Positions 53,662 through 62,300 of a stretch of DNA of 64,000 nucleotides are shown here, piece after piece (within the stretch, counting starts at the first letter, position 1; every line of letters starts with the position of its first letter). The translations under genes were made by a program, and so were the position numbers. The notes beneath the pieces are model-generated. The model searched no databases, had not been told where the DNA came from, and worked only from the letters and a program-made list of their open reading frames with translations. The DNA is from Mucilaginibacter sp. KACC 22773 (GTDB lineage Bacteria > Bacteroidota > Bacteroidia > Sphingobacteriales > Sphingobacteriaceae), in contig NZ_CP117883.1 of assembly GCF_028736215.1 (NCBI RefSeq), positions 1,426,001 through 1,490,000 of the forward strand, written 5' to 3'.

Positions 53662-53680
53662 TATCACCCTGCATATACCT

Positions 53681-54754
53681 ATGAAAAACATAATATTAAC
53701 CATCAGCTTTTGCCTGGCAATAGTTTTGAATGCTACCGCTCAAACTACTGCCAGTTATAAAGAACGTATTTCCATCATTAATAAAAACGTCTATGATGGG
53801 TTTTACGATGCCAAGGCAAATCTGTACTTCGAAACCAATGATAGTGCGGCTAATAAAGGTAATCACTCCTTTTTGTGGCCCCTGTGCGCAATGGTGCAGG
53901 CCGCCAATGAAATGGAGGCTGGCAACCCTTCAAAAAATCACATAGCTCCCGTTATGAAAGCTATTGATCAGTACTATTCTGCCAGGCAGCCGGTGCCGGC
54001 TTACCAGGCTATGGTAGTTAAAGAAAAAGTTGATTCACGTTTTTATGATGATAACGAATGGATTGCCATTGCTTTACTGGATGCTTATGCACGTAACCAT
54101 AAAAAGGAATACCTGGAAACCTCTCAAATGATCTATCACTTTCTGCTTTCCGGCCATGACATGGTTGGCGGTGGCGGCTTTTATTGGGTGGAGGGCGATA
54201 AGAAAGGGAAAAACACTTGTTCTAATGGTCCGGCTATATTGGTGGCATTGCAATTATACCAGGCTACCCATCAAAAAGCTTATTTGGATACCGCAATCGC
54301 AACTTACAATTGGGCAAAAAAACATTTGTTATCATCTAATGGCGTTTATTACGACGCGGTGAGGGTACCATCGATGAAAGTTGATTCGGCGTATTATACT
54401 TACAATGCGGGGACAATGCTTCAATCGGGTGTGATGCTATATAATATTACCAAAAACAAAAAGTACCTCAATGATGCACAAAGTGTAGCCAAAGCTGCCG
54501 AACAACATTTTTACCGGAACGGCCGCTTACCGGGCAACTACTGGTTTAACGCTGTACTGCTTAGGGGATACATTGAATTGTATAAAGTGGACAAAAACAA
54601 AGCCCAATTGCAGTTCATGATAAACGATGCCAACCGTATCTGGGCCCAGGAAAAAGATGATCAAAACCTTTTGGGCCCTAAAAAGGTAAAATCATTGATA
54701 GACCAGGCCGCTATGCTCGAGATTTATTCCCGGCTGGATAATCTGAAATTATAG
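53681..54754 (+). CDS. GH76 family hydrolase, periplasmic
   Basis: A 357-aa GH76 enzyme with a classical signal peptide (MKNIILTISFCLAIVLNATA) and no lipobox, so probably periplasmic. The frame extends to 53606, overlapping the previous gene and the hairpin; the ATG at 53681 is chosen because the signal peptide starts there. The catalytic pair is in RFYDDNEWIAIALLDAY (D123, D124), with GGGGFYWVEGDKKGKNTCSN and YTYNAGTMLQSGVMLY as barrel motifs. A surface plus periplasmic GH76 pair fits stepwise mannan breakdown: long chains outside, oligosaccharides inside. Confidence 0.9.
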   Translation: MKNIILTISFCLAIVLNATAQTTASYKERISIINKNVYDGFYDAKANLYFETNDSAANKGNHSFLWPLCAMVQAANEMEAGNPSKNHIAPVMKAIDQYYSARQPVPAYQAMVVKEKVDSRFYDDNEWIAIALLDAYARNHKKEYLETSQMIYHFLLSGHDMVGGGGFYWVEGDKKGKNTCSNGPAILVALQLYQATHQKAYLDTAIATYNWAKKHLLSSNGVYYDAVRVPSMKVDSAYYTYNAGTMLQSGVMLYNITKNKKYLNDAQSVAKAAEQHFYRNGRLPGNYWFNAVLLRGYIELYKVDKNKAQLQFMINDANRIWAQEKDDQNLLGPKKVKSLIDQAAMLEIYSRLDNLKL

Positions 54755-54775
54755 TTACAGCCAACTATGTTCAGC

Positions 54776-54808
54776 ACATGTTCATTTTTTTAATAAAAAT
54801 GGACATGT
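54776..54808. terminator. Terminator at the junction of the mannan-type locus and prophage
   Basis: The arms ACATGTTCATTTTT and AAAAATGGACATGT pair with one wobble around 5 nt. The plus-strand locus ends here and the minus-strand phage genes begin, so it may act in both directions. Confidence 0.7.
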
Positions 54809-54832
54809 GTTTATTTTGCGTCCACTTCATGG

Positions 54833-55084
54833 TCACGATTTTTTATTATCTTTTAGTTCCCGCACTTCCTGTTGCAGGATAGCCACTTCCCCCTCGAGAA
54901 CTTTGAGGCGGATTTCGTTAACCCTGTTTTGAGTTTCCTGGGTTGAGCGGACATCGCGTATATCCCCCTTTAATTGAAAGTAAGTTGTCATCACCGAAAC
55001 AACTATACTTATCGTGCTGATAATAGTAACGGTGATGTTTTTGAGGGTAATCCCCCTGATTTCACGTTGATCGAGTGTTGTCAT
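54833..55084 (-). CDS. Small membrane protein with coiled coil, phage lysis-module candidate
   Basis: An 83-aa protein with one hydrophobic helix (about 15-38; NITVTIISTISIVVSVMTTY) and a charged heptad-like C-terminal segment (about 45-83; VNEIRLKVLEGEVAILQQEV). It sits at the distal end of a phage structural cluster beside another small membrane protein. A holin or spanin-like part of a lysis module is plausible from size, topology and place; no family match is claimed. Confidence 0.6.
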   Translation of the reverse strand: MTTLDQREIRGITLKNITVTIISTISIVVSVMTTYFQLKGDIRDVRSTQETQNRVNEIRLKVLEGEVAILQQEVRELKDNKKS

Positions 55085-55099
55085 AACTGGTTGAATTAA

Positions 55100-55333
55100 T
55101 TATTTTTCCGAAGCTGTAGTATAGGGTTCGGATTGTTTTACTGCAAGCTGGGCAATTGCCCCCATGGTTGTGCCCACGGCAGCTATTATGCCCGTAACGG
55201 TAACCGGAATAATGCCAACTCCGGTAAGTGAAACCGAAATAGCCACAAGGCCGGCACCTAAAATTTGAACTTTTTTAAAAAATGAAGGCGTATCATTGGT
55301 GATACGTTCCCAGAACGAATATTTCTTTTCCAT
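55100..55333 (-). CDS. Small two-helix membrane protein, holin-like
   Basis: A 77-aa protein with two adjacent hydrophobic segments (about 23-46 and 47-66; AGLVAISVSLTGVGIIPVTV, GIIAAVGTTMGAIAQLAVK) and charged ends, the topology of small phage holins. It lies 15 bp upstream of the 83-aa coiled-coil protein on the same strand, so the two form a likely lysis pair. No recognisable endolysin is encoded beside them in this window. Confidence 0.6.
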   Translation of the reverse strand: MEKKYSFWERITNDTPSFFKKVQILGAGLVAISVSLTGVGIIPVTVTGIIAAVGTTMGAIAQLAVKQSEPYTTASEK

Positions 55334-55462
55334 GGTTGGGTGGGTTTAATAGCCTTAGTTTTAAAATAGGCTATTAGGGAAATGGGATTATTTAAGCGCT
55401 TGCTAAAAATAAAACTCAACTCTTAATACTTTGAACTTAAAATTTGATATTTACGATTAAAT

Positions 55463-56545
55463 ATGAAAAAACTGGACTATATCACTATTTTAAGAGCGAT
55501 AGCTATATTATCTGTTATAGTCGTACATGTAAAACAGCAATCGGCAGGCACAGAACACCTTCATCCATATATATTATCAATAATGGACAACGGGGCGCGA
55601 GGTGTGCAATTGTTCTACATGCTCAGTGCATTTACTTTGTTCTTATCGTTTAGCCAACGTGGTGTCAATTTAGGACAATACTTTGTTAGGCGTTTTTTCA
55701 GGATAGCACCATTGTATTATGTTGCTATAGTTTATTATTTATGGCAAGATGGTTTTGGCCCGCGTTATTGGCTGGGTGATGCACAGCACATTTCAACTGC
55801 CAACATTCTATCTAACTTTGCTTTTATAAATGGTTTTAACCCTTATTGGATTACCAGCATTGTGCCGGGTGGTTGGTCTGTAGCTATTGAGGTGGCATTT
55901 TATTGCCTGTTGCCACTCTTGTTTATGCGGATTAAAAGCATGCAACAGGCAATAAATTTTACACTCATTACTTTGGCAATAAGATTTGCATTGCTCTTCT
56001 TGTTTAGCCGCTATTGCATGATAAGCGATTATAGATTATGGAGTGAGTATTTGTTTTTATACCTCCCCAATCAGTTGCCAGTGTTCGCTTTGGGCGTAGT
56101 GTTATTTTACCTTATCTATGACAAAGGAAAGATTAAAATTTCATCAAAACAGTTATTTCTATGTTTCATTGTTTTGATTATTGGGCTTTCAATCCCGCAA
56201 GCGCAGTTATTGCCACAAATATTTTACTTTGGCTTAGCCTTTCTAGTATTCGTTATGGCTTTGCATGATAAACAGCCTCGTTTATTATTTAATAGAGCTT
56301 TTAATTATATCGGGACTATCAGCTATACTTTGTACCTATCACATTGGGCGGTGATCTATTTTATCAATAAATTTAAAATCGTTAATCTTTTACCTTCGAA
56401 AAATGAACCGCTGGCACTTGCCAACTTTCTCTTAAACTATTTTTGGGTACTTATATTAAGCATTGTATTATCAACGATACTTTATTATACAATTGAACTA
56501 CCTATGCAAAAAGTTGGAAGGAAGTTAATTAAAGAGCGCCTTTAA
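55463..56545 (+). CDS. Acyltransferase family 3 membrane protein (OafA/YrhL-like)
   Basis: A 360-aa integral membrane acyltransferase with about ten helices. The R-x10-H signature region is at the start (LDYITILRAIAILSVIVVHV), and RRFFRIAPLYYVAIVYYLW, VPGGWSVAIEVAFYCLLPLL and TISYTLYLSHWAVIYF are family motifs. Such enzymes add acetyl or other acyl groups to O-antigen or exopolysaccharide. It is on the opposite strand to the flanking phage genes and visibly more AT-rich, as expected of a phage-carried cargo gene that alters the host surface. Precise substrate unknown. Confidence 0.9.
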   Translation: MKKLDYITILRAIAILSVIVVHVKQQSAGTEHLHPYILSIMDNGARGVQLFYMLSAFTLFLSFSQRGVNLGQYFVRRFFRIAPLYYVAIVYYLWQDGFGPRYWLGDAQHISTANILSNFAFINGFNPYWITSIVPGGWSVAIEVAFYCLLPLLFMRIKSMQQAINFTLITLAIRFALLFLFSRYCMISDYRLWSEYLFLYLPNQLPVFALGVVLFYLIYDKGKIKISSKQLFLCFIVLIIGLSIPQAQLLPQIFYFGLAFLVFVMALHDKQPRLLFNRAFNYIGTISYTLYLSHWAVIYFINKFKIVNLLPSKNEPLALANFLLNYFWVLILSIVLSTILYYTIELPMQKVGRKLIKERL

Positions 56546-56602
56546 ACATGCTTTAAACCGGCCAAATACGAGTAAAAAAACGCGGCTTTATATTTCTTAA
56601 TT

Positions 56603-57583
56603 TTAAATATTAGCGAACAATTGATTCAACGTACCATTAAATTCCCAAATCCAAATCTCTGATTTGACAACAGGAGAGTTAGTAACGTACTCAGCAAGCA
56701 AAAACACTTTGCCATTATTCTCAATTATAAATGGATCTGCAATCTGATCAGTAGCATCGCCGTACGGCTTAGCCTCAATTCCAAATAGCGGCGTTTCTTT
56801 TTTTGTAATAGATACGAGATCGGTGCTGGTTGCAAATCCCAATAAAGTGGGTAAATTACCCTCCGCAGCTCCATAATGATAAAAAATATACCAAAGTCCG
56901 TTTTTGTAAAATAAATCGGTACCGCCATACATCGCGCCTGCTACTACTTGTAATCCCGGAAGTGCATTAACATGCGTCCACCCACTTTCAATATTATCCG
57001 AATTGAAACGATGCACATTCCACACACCTCCCCCGTTACCTTCCAGTAACATTTCATATTTACCATTAATCAAAATCGGCTCTACACAACTATTACCAAA
57101 ACCAGAACTACCTGGAATTGCAGATTTATCAATAAGTTTACCCATATCGGTAAAAGTTATCCCATCAACAGACTTGTATAGATATAGGCACCTATCTTCA
57201 CCAGGCGAACCGAACCCGTAACCATTGGTAGCCGTGCAATAATAAAATCCATTGGCTTTAAAAACGTACGAACTATGCGCTTGTCTGTCAGCAGGTGCAC
57301 CGCCTGCACCTAAGCCTATAATAGGTGTTGGATTTACTGTCCATTCACCGTCTACACTCGCGGCTGTAGCCATACATATAGCGTTCGTGGTGTCCCCCAT
57401 ACACTTAGTGAAATATATTTTTACACTCCCATCATCCTCTACTACCACAGAGGCTTCTAAAACACCATGCGTACTTTCGTCGATATTCAATGGCAACAAT
57501 TTAGGCAAACCAGCCAATGGCTTGAATTTATATCTCAATTTGGCTGGTAAACCAAGTGTTAATAAATGTTTTACAATGCTCAT
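56603..57583 (-). CDS. Phage tail-associated beta-propeller (GH43/GH32-like)
   Basis: A 326-aa protein without signal peptide, built like a five-bladed propeller of the GH43/GH32/68 superfamily: DGSVKIYFTKCMGDTTNAIC, CVEPILINGKYEMLLEG and DPFIIENNGKVFLLAEY carry the blade acidic residues. It starts 2 bp after the stop of the tail-fibre gene, so it is part of the phage operon. Its place next to tail fibres suggests a receptor-binding or polysaccharide-depolymerising tip. A bacterial glycosidase captured by the phage is equally possible. Confidence 0.75.
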   Translation of the reverse strand: MSIVKHLLTLGLPAKLRYKFKPLAGLPKLLPLNIDESTHGVLEASVVVEDDGSVKIYFTKCMGDTTNAICMATAASVDGEWTVNPTPIIGLGAGGAPADRQAHSSYVFKANGFYYCTATNGYGFGSPGEDRCLYLYKSVDGITFTDMGKLIDKSAIPGSSGFGNSCVEPILINGKYEMLLEGNGGGVWNVHRFNSDNIESGWTHVNALPGLQVVAGAMYGGTDLFYKNGLWYIFYHYGAAEGNLPTLLGFATSTDLVSITKKETPLFGIEAKPYGDATDQIADPFIIENNGKVFLLAEYVTNSPVVKSEIWIWEFNGTLNQLFANI

Positions 57584-57585
57584 AA

Positions 57586-58956
57586 CTACCTCCCCAATGC
57601 TGTAAATAATGTACTTAAAGCCGAATCAAATGCGGCTATTTGTGAATCATCCAAAGCCTTTCCTACAGAGGCAAACCCTATCTCCTGCGTGCTGAATGCA
57701 TCATGAGGGCCACCATCATAAGACGCTAATATTGTCAGAGGGTCGGTGTATGGTACCAGTGTAAGCGGCTGCGTTGAGTTAAGGGTAGACGGCGCTACAC
57801 CATTTCTTGTAACCCGTAATTGATTACCAAAACGGGAAGTTATATATCTACCATCTACCGTAGGCCATTCAGCTGCGGATACGTTACAACCTGCTGAATC
57901 CATAACTATATAACTGGGGCCTCCGTAACGTGGTGAGATGAAAGTTTCATGCGGCGTCCGAACACCAATCACATCATCACCTACGCTTGTAGGGTCACGC
58001 AACAAAACAGCAAGGTGCAAGTCACCGCCGTTTGTAAAGGAATCAATAGTAAACCCTAAATCCATATACCCGGACAACCCGTTACCTTTCATGCCTGTGG
58101 ATAGGTGTGTTAGGCCGCCTGATAAAGTGCCATCATGAGAAGCCTTAAAACCCAACCTACTTGTAGCAGCTAATCCACCTTCAAACATGTACATCTCCTC
58201 AATTAAATCGTATAATCCATCTGTTTGCAAAGTGCTTATAAAGTTCTGATAAGCCGTCTTTCTGTCGGACGGTAATATGTAACCCGCAGCGTTTAGTCTC
58301 GCCTCCCAGGCATCAACTTCGCCCCCATATACCGGACCTGGAGGTTCAATTGCTTCACCATTTTGGGTAATACCGACATTGTAAGAAATGCCGTCAAAAA
58401 AGTACATGAAAATATTAACCACACCTGTAGTTGGGTCAAATTCATACGATGTTGATAACTTTTTAAATGCCGAGATATCTGGCGTATTGATTCCATTTGC
58501 GATTATCCTCTGCACCGCCCCACACCCCGCTACCGCACCAACAGTATTTGGTGTTATAACCAATGCTCCGCTCATGGTATGATCGCCAACCACGGTAAGC
58601 ATATTATTAAAAGGAATACTATTAGTATCTGCAATACTGACGGGTAATGAGCCGCTACCGCCGCCAGATGGTGTTACCCAGGTGGTGTCTTGATCTGTGT
58701 TGCTGGCTTTGGTTAGTACCTGCCCTGTTGTTCCACCGTCGGGTACATCGCCGCCTGTGGCTGGTAATTGCGTTAAAGGAACCTTCCCCGTGCCGTCTAA
58801 CCCTGCATAGCCATTGGCTGTACCTTTGTTTGCGACGTTTTCGGGGGTAAAGCCTAAAGGTTCCTGTTTAGTGTTCGCCTTTGAGGCAATATCGTTAATT
58901 TCGGCGGCGGTTAGGGTATCGCCGGTGTTTTTGGTTGCAACTGTGTTGTTTGCCAT
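57586..58956 (-). CDS. Phage tail-fibre/baseplate-type protein
   Basis: A 456-aa phage structural protein. The N-terminal part has motifs common in tail fibres: TAAEINDIASKANTKQEPLG (about 18-37), GYAGLDGTGKVPLTQLPA (about 50-67) and TTGQVLTKASNTDQDTTWVT, the repeated 'QVLTK...W' word that precedes trimeric shafts. The C-terminal half (about 250-450) looks like a lectin or jelly-roll domain. It lies 4 bp after the upstream collagen-like fibre gene. Confidence 0.82.
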   Translation of the reverse strand: MANNTVATKNTGDTLTAAEINDIASKANTKQEPLGFTPENVANKGTANGYAGLDGTGKVPLTQLPATGGDVPDGGTTGQVLTKASNTDQDTTWVTPSGGGSGSLPVSIADTNSIPFNNMLTVVGDHTMSGALVITPNTVGAVAGCGAVQRIIANGINTPDISAFKKLSTSYEFDPTTGVVNIFMYFFDGISYNVGITQNGEAIEPPGPVYGGEVDAWEARLNAAGYILPSDRKTAYQNFISTLQTDGLYDLIEEMYMFEGGLAATSRLGFKASHDGTLSGGLTHLSTGMKGNGLSGYMDLGFTIDSFTNGGDLHLAVLLRDPTSVGDDVIGVRTPHETFISPRYGGPSYIVMDSAGCNVSAAEWPTVDGRYITSRFGNQLRVTRNGVAPSTLNSTQPLTLVPYTDPLTILASYDGGPHDAFSTQEIGFASVGKALDDSQIAAFDSALSTLFTALGR

Positions 58957-58960
58957 GTCT

Positions 58961-59854
58961 TTAGCTTAATATTAGGGGTAATGTGTAAGTAAATCCTTCA
59001 CCTTCTGCAGGCAGTTTATAGCGCAGTTCGCCTGTGCCGGTTTTGTACAATGTATAAGCCGTCAATCCTGCTGTTGTCGCTGCTGCCTCATCTGCACAAA
59101 CCGGGGCAGTTGATATAAATGCCCGCATATCAAAGCTGCCTGCCAACGCATCTATCTGCCCCTGCAATTCCTCGTCCGCTGCACTTCTCAACTCAGCTTC
59201 ATTGGCTATCGCTTCTGCATCTGTATTATCTAACGAAAATCCGGCCGGCCAAACACCGGCTGTCTTTGGGCCGAAAAAGGTGTAGGTTGCGGTGTTAACA
59301 TAATAATCGCCATCGGTGCCGGTATACAAATTGGATGGGTTGGTGATGCCGCTTAAAATGGTTTTGCCATTGGCACCGGGGTTGCCGGTAGCGCCTTGCG
59401 GACCGGCAACCCCGGCAGGGCCCGTTTGCATGGAAAATACCTGCGCCCAGGCGCCTGCCGATTTTTTGTAGAAGATGCCTGTGAGCGTGTTTATATAGGT
59501 GTCGCCATTTTTGCCGGTGGCGGTTGCCGGGATGCTGGTGCCGTACAAAACAGTACTGTCGGCTGCATTTCCGGTGGGGAAGGTGTAAACCACTGCCCAG
59601 GCGCCTGCTATTTTTTGTGCCATGATACCCGCGGCGGTGTTAATAAAAACGTCGCCATTTTTGCCCGATATATTGGCGGGCAGGGTAGTGCCGAAGGAGA
59701 TGGCCGCGCCAAAGGTTAACCCGGTGCCGATAAACTCCAGCAGGGTGCTGAATGCAAACTGGTAATCGGTACCGTTTTTTACCAGGATGGAGCTGTCGGA
59801 CTCGGCGATGGCGGATGCTACCGGCAGGTCGGTTATTTTTTTGTCGGTTGCCAT
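58961..59854 (-). CDS. Phage tail-fibre protein with collagen-like segment
   Basis: A 297-aa structural protein with ITDLPVASAIAESDSSILVK at its start, two related modules (KNGDVFINTAAGIMAQKIAG and KNGDTYINTLTGIFYKKSAG), a short collagen-like Gly-X-Y stretch (GPAGVAGPQGATGNPGANGK, about 154-173) and a coiled tail. Collagen-like stretches trimerise phage fibres. Its start codon overlaps the stop of the upstream DUF6712 gene by one base (TGATG), a sign of translational coupling. Confidence 0.85.
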   Translation of the reverse strand: MATDKKITDLPVASAIAESDSSILVKNGTDYQFAFSTLLEFIGTGLTFGAAISFGTTLPANISGKNGDVFINTAAGIMAQKIAGAWAVVYTFPTGNAADSTVLYGTSIPATATGKNGDTYINTLTGIFYKKSAGAWAQVFSMQTGPAGVAGPQGATGNPGANGKTILSGITNPSNLYTGTDGDYYVNTATYTFFGPKTAGVWPAGFSLDNTDAEAIANEAELRSAADEELQGQIDALAGSFDMRAFISTAPVCADEAAATTAGLTAYTLYKTGTGELRYKLPAEGEGFTYTLPLILS

Positions 59855-60468
59855 CAGTTTAAAAATTCGGTAATGGTTAAATTGTAATTGTTGTAGCTGC
59901 CAGGGTAGTTAAAGTCATTTTTATCCACACCCCTTATCCGGGGGCCGGCCTGCCTGCTGGTTTTGTTTTTGGCATTATATCGCCATAGCGGGAAGTCGGC
60001 CTTGTTGTCCCACAAAAACTTTTCAATGTCGTTGGCGTAAGCGTTGGCAATGCTGCGTTGCTGCTGTACCAGTTTTACCACTTCGGGCGATGTAAGCGCA
60101 TCGCCGTTTTCATGGCGTTTAATTACCGGGCCGGTTGCTGTATAGTGCACCGCATCGTTTTCAATAAAGCGGGCAAAGGTGAAGTATACCATCGTAGGGG
60201 CCAGGCCTTCGTACAATACAATATGGCCGTAATCGTCAAGATACTCAGTGCCATTCAAAAGGTCTTTGTAGGGTTGCGGGGTATCATCCTGCAGGGTGCC
60301 ATCTTCATTAAAGTGGCTTAAAAAATCATAGTACAAGGCATGCCCTAAAAAAGGTTTTAAATCCAGTTCCTGCGCTTTTTTGACGAATACCTTCAGGCGT
60401 TCGGGTTTTATATTTACAGTAATATCCTCGTATTGCTGAAATGTGGTTTGATTGATGAGATAGATCAT
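59854..60468 (-). CDS. DUF6712 phage protein, probable head-tail connector
   Basis: A 204-aa protein of the DUF6712 type found in Bacteroidota phages and prophages. The region KVFVKKAQELDLKPFLGHAL (about 26-45) and the YEGLAPTMVYFTFARFIEND helix pattern (about 104-123) resemble gp6-like connector folds. It is encoded downstream of portal and capsid and upstream of tail fibres. The DUF assignment is fairly secure; the connector role is inferred from gene order. Confidence 0.78.
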   Translation of the reverse strand: MIYLINQTTFQQYEDITVNIKPERLKVFVKKAQELDLKPFLGHALYYDFLSHFNEDGTLQDDTPQPYKDLLNGTEYLDDYGHIVLYEGLAPTMVYFTFARFIENDAVHYTATGPVIKRHENGDALTSPEVVKLVQQQRSIANAYANDIEKFLWDNKADFPLWRYNAKNKTSRQAGPRIRGVDKNDFNYPGSYNNYNLTITEFLN

Positions 60469-60844
60469 AGTAGCCCCCTCTAAATCTCCCCCTGAAGGGG
60501 GAGACTTTTTGATTATGTTAATGGATAAGTTAATTGTAACCGCCCTCTAAATCTCCCCCGTTAGGGGAGACTTTTGGCCGATGGATTAATAGTTGTTTTT
60601 AACTCCTCCCTTCACGGGTGTCCGCGAGAAATAAAAAAGCGGCGGGGTGTGCGATTCCTTCCTTGGGGAAGGAGGAGGTAGGGGTTAAATCAGGCGTTCA
60701 AGCCACTTTGCAACTCTCCGCTCGTGTAAACCGCTCCCTGCCTTTGCGCTCATTTCCGACCGCACCCCTCCCGTGGGGAGGGACTAAAAAGTCTTCCGAA
60801 CACATATGGTCCTTCCTCGGAGAGGATTTAGGAGGGGCTGACTG
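60469..60844. repeat. 376-bp gap with host-type CCCCTTCAGGGG-like repeats
   Basis: No gene supported. Palindromic units include TCTCCCCCTGAAGGGGGAGA (60485-60504), TCTCCCCCGTTAGGGGAGA (60552-60570), and further GGGGAAGGAGG / CCTCCCGTGGGGAGGGA units before 60800. The first is the same type as the repeat at 34501-34656, so a host chromosomal repeat has entered the phage structural operon. Confidence 0.7.
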
Positions 60845-62128
60845 CTATTTACACATCGCCTCCGCCTCGGCCTGTTTAAAGCCATAGGCATAAACCAGGG
60901 TAGCTATTTTATTTTGCAACGGGATGGCAGATGCAAGCAGCTCGTTGATAGCATTACCCGCTTTAATCCCAGGGCTATCATCGGCGGCTATGGCAGGCAC
61001 TGGTGTAATAGCCCAATTACCGGCCGGATTGATATTGGTATAAAAATGACTGAATACTTCGGCAAGGGTTTCAGCAAGCTCCAGCCTGTCGGGCGCGGTA
61101 TTGTCGTTAAATTCGATGATGGCCTGTTTTTTTTCGCCGCCGTTGGTTAAGCCGGATGATTTTTCGGCGTTCACCAGTTCTTTGGGTACCGAAAATCCTT
61201 TGATGATGCGGGCTTCAACAGATCGTTCGGTTGTTTCAAAAAGCTTATCGTTATTCTGGATAGGGTAGGCTTTAAACTCCGGTTTTGAATTTTCGTCCTC
61301 ATATTCAATAACAATAATTTTTTGCGCGCTTTTGGTTCCCTGGAAAGCACCTAAATCCTGTTCCAGCTGCGAGGGGGTATTTATTCCGGCAAATTCGTCA
61401 GCATCAGGCTTGCTGTTATCGGCCTCTTCGCGGCGCGATTTCATGAACAACATGGTTGACGGCAAAAAGCCCGTGGTAACCTCGCGGTTGTTAAAAATCT
61501 TGATACCGGCTTCGGTTTCAAAATCCTCCCAAACAGAATCTGCTTCTATCAGGGGGTAATCATCAATCTCGGGGTTAAAATAAAGCAGCTGTCCTTTGTA
61601 TTTGTCCCACCCGCCGGCGTCGTCAACCTGCTGCTGCACAACCGCGGGGTTGGGGTCATATTTATCTAAAAATATAACCTTGCTGCGCATAATGTTTTTC
61701 CAGGTTTTGCGGCCCCAATCGTTATAAATGGCAAACTTATTGGCCGTTTCGGGGCAATCGGTATCGCCCATGCGGATGTCTTCGAACTTGATGTAATTAA
61801 CCGAAGCTATTTTAAAGTTGGCATTGTAATTTACATGAATGCCGAAGCCGGTAAAAAGGGCTTTATCTGTTGCCAGCGCTTTCAAAAGCTTAGCCAGGGT
61901 CAATCCTTTGGGATTGATGATCTGCTTGCCTAAACCAGTGGCTTCAAGCCCATTACCGCCTATAAATTTGGTCCTTTTGTTCCAGCAATCCTTAGCCGTT
62001 GGCGATCCGGCAACCAGTTCCAGCATCCGCTGCGGGTAAGCGTTATCCAGGTCGTAATTTAATATCCCGTAGGTTTGGTTGGGCCTTACCAATATTCTTC
62101 GCTCAATTTGCGGTAAGTAGGTTTTCAT
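60845..62128 (-). CDS. Phage portal-like protein
   Basis: A 427-aa protein with portal features: an N-terminal region expected to clip onto DNA and capsid (LAKLLKALATDKALFTGFGI), a central alpha/beta stretch (YKGQLLYFNPEIDDYPLIEA), and the late motif FSVPKELVNAEKSSGLTNGG plus ELAETLAEVFSHFYTN, which match phage portals that end in a helical wing. It lies between capsid-side genes and the connector. I rate portal as likely, with other adaptor roles less so. Confidence 0.75.
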   Translation of the reverse strand: MKTYLPQIERRILVRPNQTYGILNYDLDNAYPQRMLELVAGSPTAKDCWNKRTKFIGGNGLEATGLGKQIINPKGLTLAKLLKALATDKALFTGFGIHVNYNANFKIASVNYIKFEDIRMGDTDCPETANKFAIYNDWGRKTWKNIMRSKVIFLDKYDPNPAVVQQQVDDAGGWDKYKGQLLYFNPEIDDYPLIEADSVWEDFETEAGIKIFNNREVTTGFLPSTMLFMKSRREEADNSKPDADEFAGINTPSQLEQDLGAFQGTKSAQKIIVIEYEDENSKPEFKAYPIQNNDKLFETTERSVEARIIKGFSVPKELVNAEKSSGLTNGGEKKQAIIEFNDNTAPDRLELAETLAEVFSHFYTNINPAGNWAITPVPAIAADDSPGIKAGNAINELLASAIPLQNKIATLVYAYGFKQAEAEAMCK

Positions 62129-62145
62129 TTTAATTATTGAATGAG

Positions 62146-62300
62146 TGAATTATTGAATTATTGATTGATAAGGGGGGGTAATTAGTGAGTTATTGAATGA
62201 GTGAATTAGTGATTGATAAGGGAGGGTGAATGGAGTGCTCGGATTTATAATCAGTCATAATTCAATGAATCACTAATTCACTAACTCGCCAATTCACTAA
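62146..62300. repeat. Word-repeat palindrome (GTGAATTAGTGATT)
   Basis: Repeats of the words ATTGAATGAGTGAATTA and GTGATTGATAAGG on the left and AATCACTAATTCACTAACTC on the right form an imperfect hairpin in the gap between the 195-aa gene and the portal gene. Confidence 0.65.

Noticed and set aside
55463..55653. Left prophage attachment site near the holin-like genes
   Set aside because: No tRNA or integrase is visible in the window and the right end lies outside it, so an att repeat cannot be identified.
60618..60887. 89-codon plus-strand frame in the prophage gap
   Set aside because: It is composed of repeat DNA and overlaps the end of the portal gene on the other strand.
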